DNA of 27,241 nt from Planctomycetaceae bacterium. GTDB lineage: Bacteria > Planctomycetota > Planctomycetia > Pirellulales > Thermoguttaceae. Shown piece after piece: positions 21,941 through 27,241 of the stretch. The DNA lies in NCBI GenBank assembly GCA_031274045.1, contig JAISQS010000036.1:1-27241 (forward strand). The letters run 5' to 3'. The translations under genes were made by a program, and so were the position numbers. Under the pieces are notes generated by a model. It was not told where the DNA came from. It was given only the letters and a program-made list of their open reading frames with translations, and did no database searches. Each line of letters begins with the position of its first letter. Within the stretch, counting starts at the first letter, position 1.

Positions 21941-21962
21941 GCGGACAAGTCTTATTGTCCGC
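21941..21962 (+). terminator. Hairpin directly after rpoA
   Basis: GCGGACAA (21941-21948) and TTGTCCGC (21955-21962), a perfect 8-bp stem with loop GTCTTA, two bases after the rpoA stop codon. No T-run follows. It may protect the mRNA 3' end or act with the next hairpin (22007-22028). Confidence 0.45.
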
Positions 21963-22006
21963 GACCAGCCGCATCAGCACAATTACAACAGTACAGTATC
22001 CAAAAT

Positions 22007-22028
22007 AATGGAGTAAGAATACTCCGTT
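22007..22028 (+). terminator. Second hairpin after rpoA
   Basis: AATGGAGTA (22007-22015) pairs with TACTCCGTT (22020-22028) around an AGAA loop, with one G-T pair. Only a short T stretch follows, so efficiency is uncertain. Confidence 0.4.
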
Positions 22029-22245
22029 TGGATGTCTGGTTTTGTGATTGTGCTGGTGTTGTTTTTATGTTCTCTGCAAGCGGATATTCGTTTTTCTTTT
22101 TCTTCTCAATTTTTCTTTTCAAATGAAGATTCTTTTGTTATTTCTTATTGCATTGATATGTTAATGCAAGATATAAAGCGTGTTATGATAGATTATCGTC
22201 CTACGTTGTATAAGAAACCAATCAACATTACTCAAACCAATTCGC

Positions 22246-22424
22246 AACTGGGTAACAGTTTCCTGCTCCCTTAATAACTAACGAAGCTCCCCCGCACGCG
22301 CCCTTATCCCCTTATTCGTTGCGCATAAAGCTCACGGTCACGCCACGACTCAAACAATAAGGGATAAGGGCGCGCTCGGGGAGACTTCGTTGGTTATTAA
22401 GGGAGGGAAAATTGGTTACCAGTT
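22246..22424. repeat. Long imperfect palindrome, MITE-like
   Basis: The best-matched arms are 22268-22316 and 22356-22403, about 49 bases each, with around five mismatches and one single-base gap; both contain CCCTTAATAAC, AACGAAG, and CGCGCCCTTATCCC. The loop is 39 bases (22317-22355). Weaker pairing extends outward to AACTGGGTAAC (22246-22256) and GGTTACCAGTT (22414-22424). There is no coding capacity and no clear target-site duplication. It could be a miniature inverted-repeat element or a very strong bidirectional transcription barrier between the convergent genes. Confidence 0.8.
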
Positions 22425-22616
22425 ACGGTTCAGTTTTCCAAAAACTCTTTATTATTTTATGTTAGTGTACCAACAAAAAAATATAAAAGAGCCTGGAAGA
22501 TTTATATTTAATCTGCACATCTCAAAATTCGTTTTTAGTTTTTTTATCTTTAACACGAAAAAAATTCATTCCTAACAAAATGTAAAAATTCGACGTGAGA
22601 TTCTTTTTCTATTTTT

Positions 22617-23771
22617 CTATTTTGTGAGTCGTAGATTTGCGGTGCTTGGCTGACAATGTACATCTGATCGTCTTTTGGGTTCGTATCCGGCGTTTTTTAT
22701 TGATTGTTTGAATTCGGTTTCGTTTGTGCGAAAACTTGTTCCTGCGGCGGCGACTACGTTTTCTTCAATCATTATGCTGCCAAGATCGTTTGCTCCGAAT
22801 GATAATCCCAACGTACCGATTCGGAGACCTTGTGTTACCCAGCTTGATTGTATTGTTTGGAAGTTGTCCAAAAATAATCTTGACACGGCTAACATTTTTA
22901 GATATTCATACGAACTGGTTTTTTTGATGTGTTTCAATTTTGTGTTGTTTGGCTGAAACGTCCAAGGAATGAATGCGGTGAATCCTTCGGTTTCATCTTG
23001 CAATTCCCGCAATCTTGCCAAGTGCATCACCCGTTCCTCCAACGTCTCAATATGACCGAACATCATTGTCGCCGAGCCTCGTCCTCCTATCTTGTGCCAC
23101 GCTCGGCAGACTTCCAACCAACGATCAGCCGATGCCTTCAACGGACTCAACTCCCTACGAACACGATCAACCAAAATCTCCGCACCACCACCCGGCAACG
23201 AACCCAATCCGGCTTGACGCAACCGACACAACACCTCCTCAACCGTCAAGCAATATTTGTCAGAAAAAAATACTATTTCAGTCGGGCTAAATCCATGTAT
23301 GTTGACATCGGGAAATTTCTGTTTGATTTTTTGCAGCATTGACTCGTACCATTCAAATGGAATTGACGGATGTAGTCCGCCTTGCAATAGTATCTGCTTG
23401 CCGCCGAGCGATACGGTCTCCGAGATTTTGGCAAAAAGAACTTCGTCAGATAACAAATAAGCATCCGGCGAAAACTCCGAACGACAAAACGCACAAAAAC
23501 TACAACCACTAACACAGATATTAGTATAGTTAATATTACGCTCAACATTGTAAGTCCGAATCAGACTATTTTTTGATGCGTCAGGCAAATCATAACAATA
23601 CATTTCCGAACATTTACACGCAGTCAATTTGTCCGCAAAAGAACCGATCAGTACAAGTTGATCCGAACTCAAAAGTTCTATCGCGTCACAAAATTCCAGA
23701 CGCTCCCCGCCAAACGAACCGCCCGAAACCGCCTCCAACTTAGACAATAATTTGTTCGATAAACCCGGCAT
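22617..23771 (-). CDS. mqnC: Cyclic dehypoxanthinyl futalosine synthase (MqnC), radical SAM
   Basis: Protein of 384 residues from the chosen ATG at 23771 (MPGLSNKLLSKLEAVSGG); an in-frame start at 23858 adds 29 residues translated from an AT-rich inverted repeat and is unlikely. MqnC closes dehypoxanthine futalosine into its cyclic form in the futalosine route to menaquinone. Cys86, Cys90 and Cys93 (NYTNICVSGCSFCAF) are the 4Fe-4S ligands. Further family blocks: LLQGGLHPSIPFEWY, NIHGFSPTEI, LPGGGAEILVDRVR, GSATMMFGHIETLEER, GFTAFIPWTFQPNNT. The related MqnE or CofH enzymes share the fold, but the block FIPWTFQP and IPGGGAEIL-type wording favours MqnC. The residue after CAF is Cys96 where Tyr is usual. 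No other menaquinone gene is adjacent. Confidence 0.88.
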   Translation of the reverse strand: MPGLSNKLLSKLEAVSGGSFGGERLEFCDAIELLSSDQLVLIGSFADKLTACKCSEMYCYDLPDASKNSLIRTYNVERNINYTNICVSGCSFCAFCRSEFSPDAYLLSDEVLFAKISETVSLGGKQILLQGGLHPSIPFEWYESMLQKIKQKFPDVNIHGFSPTEIVFFSDKYCLTVEEVLCRLRQAGLGSLPGGGAEILVDRVRRELSPLKASADRWLEVCRAWHKIGGRGSATMMFGHIETLEERVMHLARLRELQDETEGFTAFIPWTFQPNNTKLKHIKKTSSYEYLKMLAVSRLFLDNFQTIQSSWVTQGLRIGTLGLSFGANDLGSIMIEENVVAAAGTSFRTNETEFKQSIKNAGYEPKRRSDVHCQPSTANLRLTK

Positions 23772-23816
23772 ATACTTCCCGTGATAGCTCACAACTTTTT
23801 TTGGAGATCGATTTTT

Positions 23817-23928
23817 ATTTTTTTTGAGATACAAAATAAACAAAATATACGAAAACATAACGAAATTTTGCGATTAACTCTTTTCGTTTATTTTGTATAT
23901 TTCGTTTATTTCGTATCTCAAAAAAAAT
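23817..23928. repeat. AT-rich inverted repeat between mqnC and the tricorn gene
   Basis: Left arm about 23817-23865 (TTTTTGAGATAC, AAATAAAC, AAATATAC, ACGAAA) and right arm about 23882-23928, whose reverse complement reads the same blocks with a few transitions. The loop is about 16 bases (23866-23881). The right arm also holds two diverged direct units of TTTCGTTTATTTNGTAT. It follows the tricorn stop and precedes the mqnC start on the minus strand, so it may act as a terminator or processing hairpin, or be a small mobile repeat. Confidence 0.75.
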
Positions 23929-23938
23929 CTGATCATTT

Positions 23939-26900
23939 TTACTCTGTTTTTATTGGGTGTTTGGGCCATGTTGGCCACTTGACGGGAGTTTCTTTGAGTT
24001 TCTTTAATACTTCTTCGATGCCTCTTTCGAGTTGGTTATCTTTGCCTTCTATCATTGATTTTGGGTCGTTGTCAACTTCGATGTCCGGTGTAACACCTGA
24101 CCCTTCGATGACCCAATTTCCGTCTTTGTCATTTGTCCCGTTTAGCGGCACAAACGCAATTCCGCCATCAAGCAACTGCCCACGCGGCGAAATACCAACA
24201 ACACCACCCCAACTCCGCTTGCCGATCAATTTTCCCAATCCTGACTCGCGGAAATAGTACGGAAAAATATCACCATCACTCGCCGAAGTCTCGCTGATCA
24301 AGCAGACTTGATGCCCATGACGCGCAATAGCCGGATACGCATCCGGCGACTCATCAACCCCGCCAAAACGCGTCCCCAACAACTTTTGATTTAACCGCAT
24401 TATTATCCATTGCGAAATATTACCGCCGCCGTTTGACCGCACATCAACTATCAATCCCTCCTTGCGTATCTGCGGATAATACCACTTCAAAAATTCGTAT
24501 GCTCCGGGCGAACTCATATCAGGAATATGCAAATATCCAACCTTTCCATTTGTCGCCTCGTCTACTTTTCGGCGGCATCGATTCACGAAATCAAGATAGA
24601 GCAAATCCGCTTCACTTTCTATCGGCTTGTAAATTACTTTACGTGCGCCGTCGGTTTGAGGTTTTTCGTTGAGTGTCAAAGTAACCGGATCGGTTAGGTT
24701 TTGCAGCAACTTATAAGGATTATCATTTGCACGAAGCGGCACGCCGTCTATCGCAAGAACATAATCACCAACACGCGTATCAACACCAATCTCCGTAAGC
24801 GGTGAACGATATTTGGACTCTTCATTTGCACCTTCGAATATTTTTGAGATTTTGTACAAATTCGCATTCGCATCCAACTCAAATCGACATCCGGCAAGAC
24901 CAACCTTCGGACGTTTGGGCAAAATGAAATCACCACCTTGAATGTACGCATGTCCGACATTCAACTCACTAATCAACTCCGCAATAACATAATTCAAATC
25001 ACTACGATGCGCAACATAAGGCAACAACTTTCTATACTGCTCGCCAAGCGCATTCCAATCATATCCGTGCATATTCTTCACGTAAAAATAATCGCGGAAC
25101 TTACGCCACACCTCGCGATAAATTTCTTCCCACTCCTCAACCGGAACAGAATCAACATACATCTTGTCCGCCGGTAACGCCGTCGCTTTCGCCTCCGGCT
25201 TCACCTCAATCAACTTCAAACCATCCTCACTAAAAACAAGCTTCAAACCATCCGGCGAAATCGAATAACCACCCGCGTTGTCAACAAGAACATGCTCCTT
25301 GCGTTCTTTGATGTCGAAGATAATTATTCGAGGTTTCCGCTCTGCTTCGCGACCGTAAAATTGCGCACTTCTTTTGACATAAATTAAATATTTGTCCGTC
25401 ACGGAAAGTCCCGAAATATTGTCCGCGTCAACCGGAACCCGAACCACTCGCTTCGCCAATCCATCAAAATCAATCACTGTCTCTTTGATTATTTTTGGTT
25501 CTTTTTCATCGGTGTTGTCTTTTGTTGATTCGGGATTTTTATCATCTTCATTGTCTTTCTTGTCGCTTTTTTTATCATTTTTTTTGTCGTCTTTTTTGCT
25601 GTCTTTTTTGTCGTCTTTTTTGTCGTCGTCATCGTCTCCGAATTGTTCGCCGAATATATTTTTTACGTCTTTTCGTAGGGCGAGGGCAAAAATTCCGACA
25701 TTGCGATTGCCCGCAAAATTCCACTCAACACCGCTCATCTGCGGCGCAAATTCACGCACAGAAAGATAGTATAAATAGTCGCCGTTTGGACTCCATTTCG
25801 GTTCGGAGACATCGAACAAGTTGTCGGTAACTTTTATTTCTTTTTGCGTTTTTTTGTTCCAAATATAGAGGGCGTTGAAATCGACTTCGTTCGACTTGGT
25901 GTACGCAAGATAGTTTCCGCACGGCGACCATCTGCCTCGCGGCGTGTCGCCATGCTTGCCCTCCGCAACTTGCACGGGGACACCTTTCTTATACTCGTCA
26001 ACATCCTCAACCGGAACAATATAAAGTTTAGCATTGCAATCATTCACCGAAACAAATTTACCATCCGGCGAAAAAGTTAATCCATCCAACCGTCCTACAA
26101 AACTCTGCGTCAAAAGCTCCTGATGCGTTTCACCCTTCGCGTCGACAATATAAATTTGATCTTCAGTTTTTGGTGAGGAGACGGAGTTGATTGGTTCGGC
26201 GGGTTTGGCGGTTGGCGGCAGGTTTGCGTTTATGTTGTCGGATATGAAAGCGATTTTTGACCCGTCGTTTGAGAAGGTCGCTTCGCGGTCGTGTGCGCTG
26301 CTGCTATTTGTCAGATTCTTAACGAATCCCTTGCCCGTCGGCAACGTAAAAAGATCACCGCGAGCAATAACTGCAACTCGCCCTTTGCCGCCACCTTCAT
26401 TCGGGGCAACCGCGTAACTCTCGATATTCTTCTTAACATTGATCCGCGAAGGACGCATCGCAAGACCATCATGCGGAATCTTAATGTTAAGTTTTTCCAA
26501 CGTGAGCTTGTTGTCAGGTTTATCAAGGTGATCTTTAAACGGGTTACATATCATCAAATTACCGCCAAGTTCAAAAACGATGTAACCCGATTGTTGATCT
26601 CCTGAAGCCCAACGAATATCCCATGTTTTTTCAAAAGTTATTTGCGTTATTTTTTCTGTTGGTATGTCGTACTCGAACAGATTCATTTTGCCGGTTCGAT
26701 CTGATGTGAAGTATATTTTGTTTCCGATCCAGATTGGTTCGCGTTCTGTTCGCGGGTTTTGGTCAATACGTTTTGTTTCTTTGGTTTTCAAGTCAAAAAT
26801 GGAGAGATATTGCGCCCAGCCTCCTTGATATCTTTTCCAAGATCGGAAATCTCTGAACAAAGGAGAGTAGACGATTTTTGTGCCGTCGGGTGAAAAATCT

Positions 26901-27241
26901 CCCGCGCCGGCAGTCGGCATTCCGACTTTTTGCGGCAAGCCTCCTTCAAGAGGAACAGTGTAAAGAGTCCCAAGCTCAGTTACATGATTTGAGTCACGCA
27001 AAGAACGAAACAAAATATTCTTGCCGTCAGGTGTCCAACCATAAACGATATTGTCATAACCCCAACGCGGAGTCAAGGGACCCGAAGCCGGATAAAAAGT
27101 CAATTGACGCGGCACACCGCCAGACGAAGGAATAACGTAAACTTGCTCATCGCCATCGTATTGACCGGTAAACGCAATCCATTGACCATCAGGAGAAAAT
27201 TTCGGAAACACCTCTTGACCTTCATGCGCCGTAAGACGAAC
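23939..27241 (-). CDS. Tricorn-type protease, 5' end outside the window
   Basis: At least 1100 residues, open to the window edge: the frame continues upstream of 27211 as VRLTAHEGQE, typical of the first propeller strand of tricorn, so the start and any signal peptide lie beyond 27241. The N-terminal half has beta-propeller repeats (FSPDGQWIAF, WTPDGKNILF, FSPDGTKIVY, FSNDGSKIAF, FSPDGKFVSV, WSPCGNYLAY, WSPNGDYLYY). A PDZ domain (GDYVLAIDGVPLRA) and a peptidase S41 core follow. By analogy with Thermoplasma tricorn, the catalytic pair is His at about residue 764 (NVGHAY) and Ser at about 988 (TSASDGDIFPYYFR). A tract of Asp and Lys at about residues 533-585 is inserted after the second propeller. 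Likely an oligopeptide-processing enzyme; location unknown. Confidence 0.93.
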   Translation of the reverse strand, partial: VRLTAHEGQEVFPKFSPDGQWIAFTGQYDGDEQVYVIPSSGGVPRQLTFYPASGPLTPRWGYDNIVYGWTPDGKNILFRSLRDSNHVTELGTLYTVPLEGGLPQKVGMPTAGAGDFSPDGTKIVYSPLFRDFRSWKRYQGGWAQYLSIFDLKTKETKRIDQNPRTEREPIWIGNKIYFTSDRTGKMNLFEYDIPTEKITQITFEKTWDIRWASGDQQSGYIVFELGGNLMICNPFKDHLDKPDNKLTLEKLNIKIPHDGLAMRPSRINVKKNIESYAVAPNEGGGKGRVAVIARGDLFTLPTGKGFVKNLTNSSSAHDREATFSNDGSKIAFISDNINANLPPTAKPAEPINSVSSPKTEDQIYIVDAKGETHQELLTQSFVGRLDGLTFSPDGKFVSVNDCNAKLYIVPVEDVDEYKKGVPVQVAEGKHGDTPRGRWSPCGNYLAYTKSNEVDFNALYIWNKKTQKEIKVTDNLFDVSEPKWSPNGDYLYYLSVREFAPQMSGVEWNFAGNRNVGIFALALRKDVKNIFGEQFGDDDDDKKDDKKDSKKDDKKNDKKSDKKDNEDDKNPESTKDNTDEKEPKIIKETVIDFDGLAKRVVRVPVDADNISGLSVTDKYLIYVKRSAQFYGREAERKPRIIIFDIKERKEHVLVDNAGGYSISPDGLKLVFSEDGLKLIEVKPEAKATALPADKMYVDSVPVEEWEEIYREVWRKFRDYFYVKNMHGYDWNALGEQYRKLLPYVAHRSDLNYVIAELISELNVGHAYIQGGDFILPKRPKVGLAGCRFELDANANLYKISKIFEGANEESKYRSPLTEIGVDTRVGDYVLAIDGVPLRANDNPYKLLQNLTDPVTLTLNEKPQTDGARKVIYKPIESEADLLYLDFVNRCRRKVDEATNGKVGYLHIPDMSSPGAYEFLKWYYPQIRKEGLIVDVRSNGGGNISQWIIMRLNQKLLGTRFGGVDESPDAYPAIARHGHQVCLISETSASDGDIFPYYFRESGLGKLIGKRSWGGVVGISPRGQLLDGGIAFVPLNGTNDKDGNWVIEGSGVTPDIEVDNDPKSMIEGKDNQLERGIEEVLKKLKETPVKWPTWPKHPIKTE

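Larger units (their letters stand above)
21939..22616. other. Spacer between rpoA and the convergent mqnC
   Basis: A 678-nt region with two short hairpins after rpoA, a long imperfect palindrome (22246-22424) and AT-rich sequence to the mqnC stop. An 80-codon frame (22032-22274) starts MSGFVIVLVLFLCSLQA, which looks like a signal peptide, but the rest is unrecognised, it has no good ribosome binding site and it ends inside the palindrome; I treat it as unproven. No L17 sequence is present on either strand. Confidence 0.6.

Noticed and set aside
22246..22424. Insertion sequence with transposase
   Set aside because: The palindrome has no coding capacity; at most a non-autonomous element.
1..27241. 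tRNA or rRNA genes
   Set aside because: No cloverleaf with TTC-loop and anticodon pattern or rRNA-like conserved stretch was recognised in any spacer.

Overview
The window is an AT-rich (about 40% G+C by eye) bacterial chromosome segment. Nearly all of it is one long ribosomal-protein cluster on the + strand (878-21938). Gene order is the classic S10-spc-alpha order: rpsJ, rplC, rplD, rplW, rplB, rpsS, rplV, rpsC, rplP, rpmC, rpsQ, rplN, rplX, rplE, rpsN, rpsH, rplF, rplR, rpsE, rplO, secY, adk, map, rpmJ, rpsM, rpsK, rpsD, rpoA. The best fit is a member of the Planctomycetota, perhaps Pirellulales-like. The reasons are an L24 with two CxxC zinc pairs, zinc-type S14, S4 and L36, the absence of L30, the style of L16, S13 and S14, a tricorn-type protease and a futalosine-pathway gene. 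This assignment is by recognition only; no search was run.

The gene order is ordinary but the spacing is not. Of 27 junctions, 25 are gaps of 47 to 503 nt, about 6.5 kb in total or roughly 31% of the cluster. Only rpsC/rplP (62-nt out-of-frame overlap) and rpsE/rplO (1-nt overlap) are tightly joined. The gaps are not random filler. At least nine hold a diverged interspersed element of about 120 nt with a conserved head, centre and tail; eight copies are forward, one is reverse, and two more are tail fragments. The gaps also hold terminator-like hairpins, promoter-like sites and short tandem repeats.

Part 1 (1-877) is a non-coding upstream region with a GC-rich hairpin patch and a plausible promoter. 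Part 2 (878-15017) holds the S10 and spc genes, and every copy of the 120-nt element lies in it or in the rplO-secY gap just after it. Part 3 (15018-21938) holds secY, adk, map and the alpha-operon genes, with a perfect 11-bp terminator-like hairpin before secY and a good promoter before rpmJ. Part 4 (21939-22616) is a spacer with hairpins and a long imperfect palindrome of about 180 bp. Part 5 (22617-27241) is on the - strand: mqnC (menaquinone synthesis by the futalosine route) and a large tricorn-type protease whose 5' end lies beyond the window, separated by a second long inverted repeat.

The + strand genes supply the core of both ribosomal subunits, the translocon pore (SecY), an energy-charge enzyme (Adk), N-terminal methionine removal (Map) and the RNA polymerase alpha subunit. 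rpmD (L30), infA and rplQ (L17), often found in this cluster, are not in the window. Several proteins have lineage oddities: a Lys/Gly-rich insertion in L14, long Lys/Ala tails on L18, S17, L15 and L24, and a +1-frame overlap that lengthens S3.
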